62,000 nt of DNA, taken from Zygnema cylindricum (lineage: Eukaryota > Streptophyta > Zygnematophyceae > Zygnematales > Zygnemataceae). Made by a program: the position numbers and the translations under genes. The stretch covers positions 1 through 62,000 of the forward strand of contig JBBHKE010000447.1 in assembly GCA_037447655.1 (NCBI GenBank), written 5' to 3'. Under the pieces are notes generated by a model. That model did not search any database and was not told where the DNA came from. It worked only from the letters and a program-made list of their open reading frames with translations. Below, one piece after another: positions 20,082 through 31,572 of the stretch. How positions within the stretch are numbered: position 1 is the first letter of the stretch; every line of letters begins with the position of its first letter.

Positions 20082-20830
20082 ATGACAATAACCGATGACT
20101 GGTCTAGATACTCTAGAGTCTACTTTCTAAAAACAAAGTCTGAAGCATCAACTTACTTCAAAGATAATAAAGCCTTGAGTGAGAAGTTGCATGAAACCCC
20201 CTTTAAGAGGATAAGGAGTGATAATGGGGGGGAATATACCTCTATTCTGTTTGAGGAATATATCTGAGAGACGAGGGAGTGCAGCACCAAAAAATTGTAC
20301 CATATAACCCAGAACAAAAAAGGGTAGCTGAGAGGTTGAATGGAACACTAGGAGATAGTGCATGTAGTATGTTAGCCGACAAGAAAATAGGAAAGAGGAT
20401 TTGGGCAGAAGCAATGAATTGAGCCAACTACATTAAGAATAGAGTCTTTACCTTAGCTGTAAAGGGAGTGAAACCTTATGAGAGATGGGTTGAAAAGAAG
20501 CTAAATATCTCACACCTTAAAGTATTTGGTAGCCAAGTTTACACTCTTGACACGGATAGGAAGAACTGAAAACTAGATGCTAAGGGAAAACCTGAATACT
20601 TTATGGGATATGATAAGGATGTCAACGGATATAGAATCTATGACTTAGCAAAGAAAGATATCATTCTGGTCAAACACTTATTTGTCATGGATGAAGGGAA
20701 GTCATTTGACCCCTTCAAATAAACAAAGACGATAAAAATCAGATTTGAGTCTGAAAGTGAGGAGAACTCGGTCGTTCCCGAATGGGACATAAGTGAAACT
20801 GTGATTGCAGATTCAAGGGAGATCCGAGAT
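20082..20830 (+). pseudogene. Element C integrase C-terminal part (broken)
   Basis: Continues from 18983: DDWSRYSRVYFLKTKSEAS, then IRSDNGGEY (second catalytic Asp), and, after a frameshift near 20264, VAERLNGTLGDSACSML and a KVFGSQVYTLD motif typical of the copia integrase C-terminal (GKGY-like) region. Stops are at about 20420, 20568 and 20720. Confidence 0.85.
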
Positions 20831-22600
20831 ACAGAAGACTAACCAAAAATCTCACATACCCCTATGGACTTCGAGGAGATAGAAGAAGTGGGACCAGAAC
20901 CGGCTTTTATGGACAAGGGAGCCGATGAGACCGTGAGGAGAAATCCAAGACTTCCATCCATTCTAGCTTTGGAGTTTGAGGGAGGGAGAAGGAGCAGTAA
21001 AAGGATACAGGAAAAACAGGTTGCTCATAAGGCAAATAAGCTATATCACCCAGATGAGCCTCAGTTTTACTCGGAGGCAGTGAATAGTCCAGAGAAAGAA
21101 AGATGGGTTAGAGGCATAATTGATGAGATGGCCTCTATCATGGAACCAAATACTTGGGAACTAGCAGATTGTCCTCCAGACAGAAAACCTATTGGGTGTA
21201 AATGGGTATTTAAATTAAAAATGAACCCAGATAATACCATTGAGAGATATAAGGCTCGATTGGTAGTGAAAGGTTTCACCCAAAAAAAGGGGATAGACTA
21301 TGAGGAGACCTTTGCTCCAGTAGTTTGGTTCCCATCAGTAAGGATTCTCCTCAGTCTGGCAACATTGGAAGACATGGAAATACACCAGATGGACATTAAG
21401 ATTTCTTTTCTTAAGGGTGAGTTAGAGGAAGAAATTTTCATGAGGCAACCCGAGGGGTTCGTGGAAGTAGGAGAAGAGAGCAAAGTTTGCAGGCTCATAA
21501 AGTCATTATATGGACTGAAGCAGGCTCCCCGACAGTGGAATAAGAAAATAGATGATGTTCTCACCTGTCAAAGATATATCCAAATAAGCGCTGACCATTC
21601 TATCTATATGTTTGAGATATGTTGAGAATGGTGTCATTTTTATTTCTATTTATGTGGATGATCTGCTTGTGTTGAGTAAATCTTTGTAAAAAATTGATAA
21701 GTTAAAGAAAGATCCTAAAAGCAGATTTGATATGATGGATTTTGGGGAGGCAAGATATATTTTGGGGATTCAAATGGAGAGAGATAGGGGGATGAAGATT
21801 ATCAGACTTACTCAGAAAGAAGCAATAGGTAATATGCTTGAGAAATTCCAGATGGAAAAGGCTAACAGTTGTATCACTCCCATAGACTTGAAAAAAGTAA
21901 GTGATGGGAGTATACAAGGAGGAGTGATGATCTTAGATGACCAGATGAGTCTAGATAAAAGAGTGATTATGAAGTCTATTCCTTATAGACAGGTTATAGG
22001 AAGTTTAATCTATTTCATGAACTGTACCATGCTGGACATAGCGGTAGCAGTTGGAGTACTCAGTAGGAGTATTAACAACCTTGGGAAGAGAGATTGGGAA
22101 GCAGCCAAGAGAGTCATGAGATATCTAGTGGGAACATGAGAGTTATGGTTGGATTTGGAAGGGGAGCACACTGACATCACAACTTGGAGTGATGCCAGTT
22201 ATGGGGATGCACCTATGAGAAGATGCACTTCTGGGTATGTGTTGTATGTTTGGGAAGGTGCTTGATGTTGGAGCAGTAAGCAACAAAAGGTGGTTGCTCA
22301 GTCCACTATGGAGGCTGAGTACATGGCCTCTTGTTCTGCTGTGAAAGAGTTGATGTGGATCAAGTCCTTGCTGCAAAAACTGGGAAATATGAAGGAGGGA
22401 GTGCATGAAATGTTTTGTGATATTCAAGCTGCCATTGCAATTGCAGCTAATCCATAACATCATTTTAAAGCTAAACATATAGACATAAGATTAAGTTTTG
22501 TAAGAGAAAAAATTGAGAATAAGATTGTGAATCTTGTATATAGATCTGACGAGGAAATGGTAGCTGATATGATGACAAAACCGGTGCCATCTCCTTGCTA
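20831..22600 (+). pseudogene. Element C reverse transcriptase and RNase H (broken)
   Basis: A linker with RRNPRLPSI leads into RT in one long frame (20864-21622): CKWVFKLKMNPDNTIERYKA, GIDYEETFAPVV, HQMDIKISFLKGELEEEIFM and GLKQAPRQWNKK. A frameshift near 21610 precedes the YVDDLLVLSK catalytic block (about 21648). A further block (21732-22139) has DFGEARYILGIQMERD and SLIYFMNCT. RNase H (WSDASYGDAPM, MEAEYMASCSA) runs to ADMMTKP at about 22560 with a TGA inside. Both catalytic centres are still legible, but the frame is broken at least three times. Confidence 0.88.
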
Positions 22601-22664
22601 AAATATTGTAGAGAAAAGTGTGGATTAAAACGAAAACTAAAATTGGACTAAAAAGTAATGGGAG

Positions 22665-23673
22665 TAATGAAATTATTTGATTTATATGGTATTTTCTAGG
22701 TCTAAATTTAGTACAAATAGAAAAAGGAAAAAGGTGGATAGCCTGCCTCCACCTCCTCTCTCTACCCACCATACTTGTCGTAGTCACCGATGGATAAAGA
22801 GGGTGGCTGAGCCATGGCTGTCCTATCTTAAGCAGGGAGGGCTAAAGAATAACTTATGTCACTCACAACAAAAGGTTGAGTCCGATAGAACTCGAACCTC
22901 TGACCGGCGGAGCGCGGCGTAGCCGGTAGCTCTAAACCAGTCTGTCGTAGAAGTTCGTTAGGATACATTAGGTTTGATAATTATATAAACATTGTTAAAA
23001 CCATGGTTCGAATTAACGCGATGACGAACAGAAGAACATATAACCAATGTTATACAGTGCGAACATTATCTCGCACTAAAACAAATGGATCGGACATTTG
23101 TCTTGACGGCGGACATTTCATGCTGGATTTAAATCCGGCTGCGTATATCACTGCCGAGATCGCGGCATGGTCACTTTGGTGTTTGTGGACGTGGCATGAC
23201 GTGGCGCCACGCGGAGGGATGACATTTGGTCGCAAGAATTCCGGCAAACATAAGGACAAGTTAAAAGTGGACACGCGTCCACTCAATGGCGTTGCCGTAA
23301 AAAGGCCGTACAAAAAGTACATCGGCTATAGTTCTTTCTTGTACCCTACAGTGATCTGATTGGATGGTACTTTAATAGATAGGGGTTGTGAGAGGGATTT
23401 AGGACTTAGAGAATTTGGTAGATAGGTACCTCTCTCCCTTTGAGAGTTTGTATAAAACTTGACATTTTTGCCGACTCATAACTTATTGGCTGGTTGAGCG
23501 TTTTCAGTGATTTTTTTTCTTACGAAATCAAGGGAGTCTAGGCTGCATAAGAGTGCAGTCAAACTGTCATTTTGCCTTCCAGGACAGTAGTGGTTGTGGC
23601 TTGAAGTGGGTTAGTTAAATACTATTTGGAGGCTTCTTTAATTCGGTGGTCCAATGGTGGACACAAAATTGCG
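22665..23673 (+). repeat. 3' LTR of element C
   Basis: About 1009 bp. The start has mutated to TAATGAAATT (TGTTGAAATT in the 5' LTR) and the end to AAATTGCG. A G-rich tract (GGGAG) precedes it. It has an antisense tRNA-like segment at about 22880-22950 (B box complement GAACTCGAACC at 22888-22898). Confidence 0.85.
22880..22950 (-). other. tRNA-like segment, antisense in C 3' LTR
   Basis: Partner of the segment at 16422-16490. It keeps the A-box-like TGGTTTAGAGC, the CCGGC/GCCGG stem and the B box GGTTCGAGTTC. Confidence 0.6.
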
Positions 23674-24043
23674 GGTTTAATATTCCAAAATTTTCCTATC
23701 ATTTTCCAATTTTTGGTTTAGTTATAACCCCCATAAGTGGAATCGTAGCCAAGAGCCTAGCTTCCCTCATCATAGGTTTCTATTTATCCTTCTCCCTTAT
23801 TTCCCCTTCCACGGTAATGATTTTCCGTTCAACTTCCGTTGCATCTGAACTCTGGTTGGTTTTTTGGGCAGCCCTTGATGATTCTCTATAGTGAGCTCTT
23901 CTAAAGCCTGGTGGTGGACACCTCACTTGTCCAGAAACAATTCCCCATAAGTGCTTCTCGAAAAGCAATCCCTCCATTGTAAACTCCCTATAATTGAAGT
24001 TTGTTCCATCAAACATATGCACCCTAGATGGTGGGCCCATAAC
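23674..24043 (-). pseudogene. Element F gag, N-terminal part
   Basis: The minus strand reads VMGPPSRVHMFDGTNFNYREF, then LLFEKHLWGIVSGQVRCPPP, the same N-terminus as gag of C. Stops follow at about 23776 and near 23710. It then joins the gag at 16207 across element C. The upstream LTR ATG is out of frame here, so initiation at the primer-site ATG would be needed. Confidence 0.8.
24030..24043 (-). other. Primer binding site of F, matching the tRNA-iMet anticodon arm
   Basis: The minus strand has GTTATGGGCCCACC, identical to the site of C and again one base from the LTR end (24045). Conservation in two diverged elements supports a real function. Confidence 0.75.
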
Positions 24044-24044
24044 T

Positions 24045-25217
24045 TCAAAATGTGCTCCATTTCCACACAAAATTTGCAGATCAAAAGGAAGTTAACCCAG
24101 ATATTTCTGACTCCAAGTTTATATAAACCCAAATGATTGACCCCTTGACATTTACAACCCCATTACAACTTCACCCCTGTGAAATAAGACTTTCTGTGTG
24201 CTCAGTTCCACCACAGAATGCAAAGTTAGAATATGAGATTTGGACACATTTGCCCACTTTGACTTTCCCTTAGTAATGCAGCCTCCCTGGCATGCAAAAA
24301 ATCTGACCGACTAAATCCTTGTGTAGCATGGACTCCTTTGAGTCCGGAGCAACAAGAATCAATGAAATTGGTTTACTAAGTTGATAATTATGGCTGGCCA
24401 AAGTTTTCCATTTATACAAGGTGCTCTCTGGGAGAGGCAGCTACCTACCAAAAATATTCTAATTCTTAAAACCCCTCTATAAACCCCTTCTACTGAAATA
24501 CGACGCTAATCACAAGACTATCGTATAGAAAAGTACAGGCGCCTGAGTACTTTCTGTACGGTAACTGTACGACATGACCATTCAGGTGATAGTTGTCACA
24601 TCCAACTTGTTATCTTGCGTTTCAGAGATTCTACAATCCTCCATGGCATTTCCATGTGTCATCCGGAGTGGCGGCGTCAAAAAACGCCAAGGCGACCATT
24701 CCGGAATCTCAGCTCGCACCACGGTCGTAGATTAAATCCAACATTCAATTCTCCCCGTCGAAAATATGTTCGAGGTATTTGTTTCGCCGTCGAAACAAAT
24801 GCGCGGTATTAGTTTCGTGTAGTAACATAAACCTTACTACTCTAAACTTTATCTATGTACTAAGAATTTATTCGCGCCTTTAAATGAATTCGTCTACGCG
24901 TACATGTTTATATAATTATCAAACTATATATGTCCTAGCACTAGTTATAGACTAAATGGATAAAGTTAACGGCTACGAGTTGTGTGACGGGCGGTACGTA
25001 CCAGGATCAAATCCTAAGTCCGTCAAGTACCTTTTTAGTAAACATACCCTTATCTACTCTATCTCTTTGGAGAGCTTAGGCAGCCATGGCTCTAGCTCCC
25101 TCTCCAGCCTTTAGTGACTACAACAAGTGTGGGGGCTTGGAGAAGGGAGTCAAAGGCTAACTGCCTCTGCTCTTTTTCTATAATAATAAAGACTTAGAAA
25201 ATACTTAAACATCAACA
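24045..25217 (-). repeat. 5' LTR of element F
   Basis: 1173 bp, starting TGTTGATG at 25217 on the minus strand. It matches the two pieces of the F 3' LTR (3916-4326 and 13888-14676). It contains the antisense tRNA-like segment (24951-25020), the leader hairpins (24313-24348) and the terminal ATGGAG. Its inner end reads ...ATTTTGA rather than ...CA, probably mutated. Confidence 0.85.
24951..25020 (+). other. tRNA-like segment, antisense in F 5' LTR
   Basis: A-box-like ACTAAATGGATAAAG at 24951-24966 and B box GGATCAAATCC at 25004-25014, with a normal tRNA spacing. The identity differs from the segments in LTRs C, G and D. Confidence 0.6.
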
Positions 25218-26488
25218 TGCTGTACCTTGAGTTGTCATCTGTGAATGTAACCAAATAGTGGACGCTTCCAGCTTAAGCCACTTGTGAAGGACCTAGAACA
25301 TCAGAATGTATTAGTCGTAGAACTTTGTCCAATCTGTGGTTTGGTTCTTGTGGAAATGGCAATCTGTGGATCTTGCCAAGTGAACAACCATCACATGATT
25401 TTATAGAATGAGAAGTGAGATAAACTCCATCAACTTTTCTCAAATTCACCATTTTCTTAAGACTACCATAATTCAACATGTCCTAATCTTTTATGCCACA
25501 ACTCATTATCAGATTGGACACGGGAGTAGAAAACATCAATTTTTTGTATTCAGCCATGTCCATCTGGTAAATTTTGCAAGCATCTCTATTTCCTGTTACT
25601 GCTACTTTTTCTTTCTTACTAACATTCTATCTACCTCTTTTCATAATGACTTCAAAGCCTTTGCTCTCCACTAATGATGTAGAAAAGAGAATTTTCTTAA
25701 AGTTTGGAACATACAAAACATTGTGAAAGGTTCTCTCTACCGACTTTCCTCCCACATCTACCATAAAAAATACATCACCCTCAGCTGAGGTTTGAACTTA
25801 TTCCACAAGCATAGTAGATACTCTTTGGAGACATTTGCTGCAGATTTGGAAAAACCGCCTTGTTCCACCACATGTGGGCCGATGCTCCCGTGTCCATGAT
25901 CCATCCTACATCCTTTGGACCCTCCATGGCTACTGCCATAGCAAATTGCTCCGCCTCCTCTTGCTCATTGAAACTGATAGACTCATCTGCATCAGTTGCA
26001 AAAGTTGAAAAAAGAGCATTTCCATGGGTAGGATTTATAGAAAAGCCTTTGTGATATTGGCTTTGCTGCCAACCTGGCCTATATAGACCTGTCTCATCAG
26101 CCTTTTTCAGCTAAGGACAGTACTTGTATCCATGATCTTTATCACAACAATAAAAACAAGTAGTAGAAAATGGCCTATTCGGCCTCTCATTAAACTGATT
26201 CTGATTGTGGTTAAAATTATTCTCTTCTGAATAACATGATTTTTTTTGTCAAAGTCTTTGGCAAAAGCTTCAACCTTTCCTTCTCCTTCAAGGAATTTAG
26301 TATTAGTCTTTTCCTCCAATATACGATTATACGCTAACTGAAATGCCCAACTAGCTTTATCATTACTCTTTAGTTGAACAGACACACCTTCCATGTTACT
26401 ACAGTCACCTCTAATAAGCAGAGCTGCCAGTTGAAACTCATCAAATGACCCCCCAGGAGAAGACTATGCATCAATAAGTGCACAAAAA
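25218..26488 (-). pseudogene. Copia element A/E, 5' half: gag, protease, integrase start (broken)
   Basis: From right to left on the minus strand: gag with FDEFQLAALLIRGDCSNMEG and ASWAFQLAYNRILEEKTNTKF; a CX2CX4HX4C knuckle (CFYCCDKDHGYKYC, about 26120-26165); protease GWIMDTGASAHM with an intact DTG (about 25870-25910); GAG-pre-integrase CDGCSLGKIHRLPFP (about 25350-25395); and DDNSRYS at about 25220. The integrase resumes at 3915 across element F. The gag type differs from that of C, D and F, so this is a separate copia lineage. Stops and frameshifts are present throughout. Confidence 0.8.
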
Positions 26489-26611
26489 TGTAATTCTGTG
26501 ACCTCCATAGGTACTCACAATGTCAAGCTTATATGAAGCCTCTAGGATAATATTAGCACTTTTGACTTTGGCAATGTTTAAGTGCCACCGAGGCACGCAA
26601 AAACTCTGACC

Positions 26612-26653
26612 GACTACACTCTGTGTAGCTTGGACTCCCTTGAGTCCGCTGCA
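26612..26653 (-). promoter_or_regulatory. Paired leader hairpins in LTR D
   Basis: Minus strand: GGACTC-AAGG-GAGTCC followed by CTACAC-AGA-GTGTAG, in the same order and spacing as in LTR G. Confidence 0.65.
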
Positions 26654-27371
26654 AAAACAATCACTAAATTTGCTCACCTAAGCATTATGTTTTGGTTGTT
26701 CAAAGACAACATATTTAAACAAATGGCCTCTAGGAGAGAGGACTTCCAATTTTTTTGTTTAAGTCCTGAAAACCTCATAATAGCTACTCTAAACCAATCA
26801 AAATAAAGTACTCTAATTATTGTACAAAGCTCAGCAGCCACTGTACTTTATATACGGATATATTCGGCACCATTCCCGGTTTGCCACGTGGCTAATAGGT
26901 CAACGTCAATTTGTCCCTTTTCTCTTACGGTATCCTATTGGATGATGCCACGTTTCATTTCCTCCCATTTCACTGAAGTGTTCCCAGATAATCGTTTCGG
27001 CATACCGGCACTCACGCGTGCCGTTCGTTTTTTTTTTCCGACGATCAATTTCAGCTGTTCGATTTGACGGCGCGCCGAATAAATGTTGACCGTTTAAATT
27101 CACCGGTCAATGTTCCGTGTTGACCGTTGAATTTTTGACGGTCAACATTCCGTGTTGACCGTTTGCAATTCTTTCTTCCTTTGCGAGCCGTCGATTGCGA
27201 CATTTTATTTTGTCCGTCGAAATCAAATGTTGTTTCATTTATTTTGTGCAGTAATGTATTTCGTGCGGTACCACACGTTCCATGTTTCGTTTCGTTTTGT
27301 AATTTTTTAAAAGGAGTATGTTGCCGTGTCATCTTTAAATACTTATCAAAAACGATATACGTATCGATTCA

Positions 27372-27445
27372 TCAAGACCTACCAGATAAGGCGAACGACT
27401 ATTGGGTACGGCCTTCTTTCGGAGATCACAAGATCAAATCCCGTC
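27372..27445 (+). other. tRNA-like segment, antisense in D LTR
   Basis: A-box-like CCTACCAGATAAGGCG and B box AGATCAAATCC (27431-27441) at tRNA spacing. The B box matches the consensus at most positions. Confidence 0.5.
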
Positions 27446-27601
27446 TGTGGCAACCTAACTTTTGCAGGTGCCTTGTCTTATACCTATATTCTCATCTATC
27501 TGCGGCAGCCATGGCTGCATGTCAATTCTCAGTGACTTTGACAAGTCTGAGAACTGCAGGATCCAAATAAAATGTATTATATAAAATATCACTTTTCAAC
27601 A

Positions 27602-27613
27602 CTCCCCTTATTT
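27602..27613 (-). other. Polypurine tract of element D
   Basis: Minus strand AAATAAGGGGAG directly before the LTR, as in F. Confidence 0.75.
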
Positions 27614-27639
27614 TCTAGTCTATCTTTTCTTTCAGTCCA

Positions 27640-29068
27640 CACTTCTTCCTACAAAATGTTAATTTGGGAGAAGGAACCGGCTTAGTCATCATATCTGCAA
27701 CCATCTCTCCATCCGGTTTATATTCCAAACTAATTATTTTATTCTCAACTTTCTCTCTAACAAAGCTCAAATGAATATCTATATGCTTTTGCTTTAAAGT
27801 GATGCTTAGAATTTGCTACAATTGAAATCGCAGCTTGATTGTCACAAAATATCTTTTGCACTCCACTATTCATATATCGCGGTTCTTGAATCAAAGATTT
27901 CACCCACATCAACTCTTTCATAACCGAACAAGAGGCGATATACCCAACCTCCATGGTGGACTGAGCAATCACCTTTAGTTGCTTGCTGCTCCAACAACAA
28001 GCCCCATTCCCAACATACAACACATACCTAGAAGTACACCTTCTCATCAGAGCATCCCCATAACTGGCATCACTCCAAGTTGTGATGTTAGTATTATCCC
28101 CTCCCAAATGCAACCACAAATCTCTTGTTCCTTTCAAGTACCGCATGACCCTTTTGGCCGCTTCCCATCATTATTCCTAGGATCATTTAGACTCCTACTT
28201 AATACTCCCACAACTGCTGCAATATCAGGACGAGTACAGTTGATAAAATAGATCAAACTACCGGCAACCTGTCTGTACGGGATAGTTTGCATGAACTTGA
28301 TTTCCTCAAGCCCTAACTCATTATCCAAGATCAAGGCTCCCTCTTCTGAGCTCCCCTCATTTCCCTTCTTTAAGTCTATTGTAGTTGTACAACTATTTGC
28401 TTTATCCATCTGAAATTTTTGAAGCATATTCCCTATTGCTTCCTTTTGAGTAAGTCTAATTGTTTTCTTCTCTCTATCTCTTTCCATCTGAATTCCCAAA
28501 ATGTACTTTGCCTCTCCCAAGTCCTTCATTTCAAATCTACTATTTAGATCCTTTTTAAGCTTATTAATTTTCACCATTGATTTACTCAAAATAAACAAGT
28601 CATCCACAAAGATAGCAATGAAAATTATACCTTCCTCATCCTCAAATAAGTAGATGGAATGATTTGAACTGATTCGGATATATCCCAAACTCGTCAAAAA
28701 CTCGTCTAGCTTTTTGTTCCATTGGTTTGGAGCTTGCTTTAGTCCATAAAGGGACGTTATCAATCTGCACACCTTGTTTTCTTCTCCTTTCTCCAGAAAT
28801 CCTTCCGGTTATCGCATGAAGATCTCTTCTTCCAATTCTCCGTGTAAGAAAGCGGTTTTGATGTCCATCTGGTACACTTCCATGTCTCTGTTGCCGCGAC
28901 TATGTAGAACTGGACGAGGGAATCTAACAATAGGAAGTCTCATAATGAAACTTTTCAAAAAACCCTTTCCGCCTCCGGCTTTGTATCACCTATTGTGTTA
29001 TTCAGTTGAGCGTAAACCAATACCCACTTATCCTATCATTTTCATCCGAAGGACAATCCACTCAACTC
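27640..29068 (-). pseudogene. Element D reverse transcriptase and RNase H (broken)
   Basis: Open block 28134-28772 on the minus strand: GLKQAPNQWNKKLDEFLTSL, the catalytic FVDDLFILSKS, DLGEAKYILGIQMERDREKK, then SLIYFINCTRPDIAAVVGV. Block 27757-28146 has RNase H with WSDASYGDALMRRC and the primer-grip-like SSKQLKVIAQSTMEVGYIAS; the catalytic Glu in the MEAEY motif is changed to Val-Gly (MEVGY). The RT N-terminal part (28790-29068) is frameshifted. Catalytic residues are mostly present, but the polyprotein is interrupted. Confidence 0.87.
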
Positions 29069-29470
29069 CTATGATTCCAACCAACCCAGCAGTCTGGGGT
29101 TCAAATGTGACATCTTAGTTACCTGTTGTTCACTCTTCCTCCCTCTAATTCTCCCAGTATATTCTGATGCTGTTATGGAGGGTAATCTCGGATTTCTCCG
29201 AACTACTTCATCTTCTTCCCTATCCGTGGAGTCCATCTCCGAATGTTCATCATCCATTTCCTGTGTTTCCTCGGTTTGAATTGGAAGTAGTGTCTCTAAG
29301 AGAAGATCACTCTCGGTCAGATTTTCCTCTTCCTCCGCAAGGTCATGCTGAACCGGAGTTCGGCTAGAAGAATCTGAATCTAACTCATTTTCTGATTCAA
29401 TTCTAATTTTGACCGGTTTAGTGTACTTAAAGGGATATATGGACTTTCTTTTGTCCATGACTACCACGTG
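29069..29470 (-). pseudogene. Element D integrase-RT linker
   Basis: An open stretch of 132 codons, Ser/Glu/Asp-rich, with RRNPRLPSITASEY near its end, matching the linker of C (RRNPRLPSILALEF). It is part of the polyprotein and not a separate gene. Confidence 0.75.
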
Positions 29471-30099
29471 TTTTACTATAATTATGTCTTCTCTTCCGAG
29501 ATCATAAACTCTATACCCCTTTACATTTCATCATACCCAAGTAAGTATGCCGACTTTTCTCTAGTATTTAACTTCCAATGATATTTTTATGTGTTTATAC
29601 TAAACACTTGACTTCCAAACACCTTTAAGTGTGAAGTATTAGGTTTTCTCCCGGTCCCTCTTTCATAAGGTGTTTGGACTTTTACAGCCAAGGTAAGGAC
29701 TCTATTTTTTAGATAGTTAGCACAATTCATAGCCTCTGCCCAAAAAAAAATCCTTATCTTTTTATCTGACAACATACTACGAGCACTATCACTTAATGTC
29801 CGATTTAGTCTCTCTGCTACACCATTTTGTTCTGGGTTTTTTGGGACAATCTTTTGGTGTTGAACCCCTTCCTCTTTGAAGTAATCCTCAAATTCATTAG
29901 AAGTGAATTCTCCACCATTATCACTCCTTACTCTCTTTATAGGTGTCTCATGAAGATTTTAACTCCATGCTTTATACTTCTTAAAATAAGCTAAAGCCTC
30001 AGATTTATTTTCAAGAAATTGACTCTAAAGTATCTAGACCAAACATCAACAATAGTAAGCATATAATTTTTCCCTCCAACTTATGGCACTTTGGACGGT
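29471..30099 (-). pseudogene. Element D integrase core and C-terminus (broken)
   Basis: The minus strand shows VRSDNGGEFTSNEFEDYF-like sequence, QNGVAERLNRTLSDSARSML-like sequence with the catalytic Glu, then FWAEAMNCANYLKNR and LKVFGSQVFSINT. Several frameshifts and stops. The order matches the integrase of C. Confidence 0.8.
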
Positions 30100-30567
30100 T
30101 CATATGTCAATATGAACTAAATCCAAGACCTTTTCACCCTTAAATGTTTCGGCTTTCAAAAAAGGCAATCTGTGGGCCTTTCCTTGGGCACACCCACTAG
30201 AATCATCCAAAGTCTCATTATCACCAAAATGTATTCCCTCAACTACACCCATCTTCTTAATTTCCTTTAATCTATCTAGATGAATATGTCCCAATCTATT
30301 ATGCCATGTCATCAAATCACTTACACGAGCATAGTAAACTCTCGTCTTTCTATTACTCAAAATCAGCCTAAACATTCTTTGGCTACCCTTTTCAGTTGTG
30401 AAGTACACTTCATTCTCATAGCTAGCATCCTTTCTTAGTACTAGTCTCAAAACTCTTGCATCCAAGAGCGACGTAGAGATAAGATTCTTGTTCAACTCTG
30501 AAATGAAAAGAACATCAGAGAAAGTGACTATAGATGTCTTTCCATCAACTAAGACTCTCAGATCCAC
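30100..30567 (-). pseudogene. Element D GAG-pre-integrase domain
   Basis: A frame of 155 codons with TFSDVLFISELNKNLIST, then the HHCC module WHNRLGHIHLDRL ... CAQGKAHRLPF, and the first integrase Asp in LDLVHIDI. It is 60-70% similar by eye to the same region of C. Confidence 0.85.
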
Positions 30568-31572
30568 TCATCCCACTAAATTAGTGGTCACTATTTTCCC
30601 ATCCCCATACTCTATCTCTACAGTAGGGATCTTTCTCATTTTGGTAAAAAATGGGTTTTCTCTACACATATGCATAGAGGCTCTTGAATCAATTATCCAT
30701 CATTTTTCAAGAGCATCTTTCACTCCACAAAAAGCACACTTTTGCCTCTTTGGAATCTCCGGCTCACCTTTCACCTCCAGCTCCTCGTTGAGGAGAAGTT
30801 CTCCATCATCATCATTGGCATCCTCTTCCATGACTTGTGTCTCCACAAATGCCTTTTTTTTCTTTACGGCCGGTTTTCCAATCGGTTCCTCCTTTAATCT
30901 CAACTTCGTCAACTTAGTGCACTCCGCCATGTAGTGTCCCGCCTTCTTACAAAAATGGCAAGGCCCCTTCGGAGCTCTTGGTCTAGATCCGTCATGGTTT
31001 CCTCTTCCTCCACCAAAGTTCCCATAAGGTTTCTTGGAATCCTTATCCCCCTAGTTAGAACAAATAGCCGATACTTGAACACTCTTTCCTCCTCTACGAA
31101 TCTCAATTGTGCTTTCCCAAACCAAAATCATCTCCACAACAGAGTTCAGGATCCAAAGATGATCTGACAAATCCTGAACCCTATTAACAATATTTTTTTA
31201 ATCATTTGGGATTTTCATTAACAAAGAATTCACCTTCTCTTTTTCTCTCTCCCTTTTCCCTCCACTCTCCTACTCTATGAATAACCTAGCGAAGACATTA
31301 CATAAATCTAACATTTTTCCCCTTTTGTGTACATACGCCTGTACCTTCTAATATGCTAGCTTCTGCTGCAAAATCATACCACTCTTGTAAATGTTGACAA
31401 GAGCTTCCCACAGTTCGTCTTCCCTATCCACATGAAGATGAGGCGTAGCCACTCCCTGAGTGAGATGCCCGAGAATAAAATGAGTTGCCACGGTATTGTT
31501 GAAATCCCAGATTTCAGTATCATTTGCCTTAGTTTTTTGCACATCTGCTACTGGAGCCGATCCACTACCCAT
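30568..31572 (-). pseudogene. Element D gag with zinc knuckle and protease remnant
   Basis: The first Met block (31348-31572) has NNTVATHFILGHLTQGVATPHL and ELWEALVNIYKSG (Gag). The middle is frameshifted. A knuckle with KKAGHYMAEC is at about 30915-30960, the acidic tail GELLLNEELEVKGEPEIPKRQKCAF at 30736-30800, and a protease remnant WIIDSRAS at about 30680-30700 (D-S-G changed to D-S-R). The first about 75 residues of gag, the primer site and the 5' LTR are missing. Confidence 0.82.

Larger units (their letters stand above)
16208..23673 (+). mobile_element. Element C: full-length, inactive Ty1/copia element
   Basis: Order: 5' LTR 16208-17214, primer site 17216-17229, gag, protease, integrase, RT, RNase H, 3' LTR 22665-23673. 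The domain order protease-integrase-RT-RNase H defines Ty1/copia. The two LTRs are visibly diverged and the frame carries many stops, so it is an old insertion. It lies within the gag of F: minus-strand F gag reads into it from both sides. Flanking 5-mers are GTTTT (left) and GGTTT (right), an eroded target duplication. A younger solo LTR (G) sits in its integrase. Confidence 0.9.
26489..27601 (-). repeat. 3' LTR of element D
   Basis: 1113 bp; the minus strand starts TGTTGAAAAG at 27601 and ends AGAATTACA at 26489. It has leader hairpins at 26612-26653, an antisense tRNA-like segment at about 27372-27445 and the terminal ATGGAG. No matching 5' LTR of D is found to the right. Confidence 0.85.
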
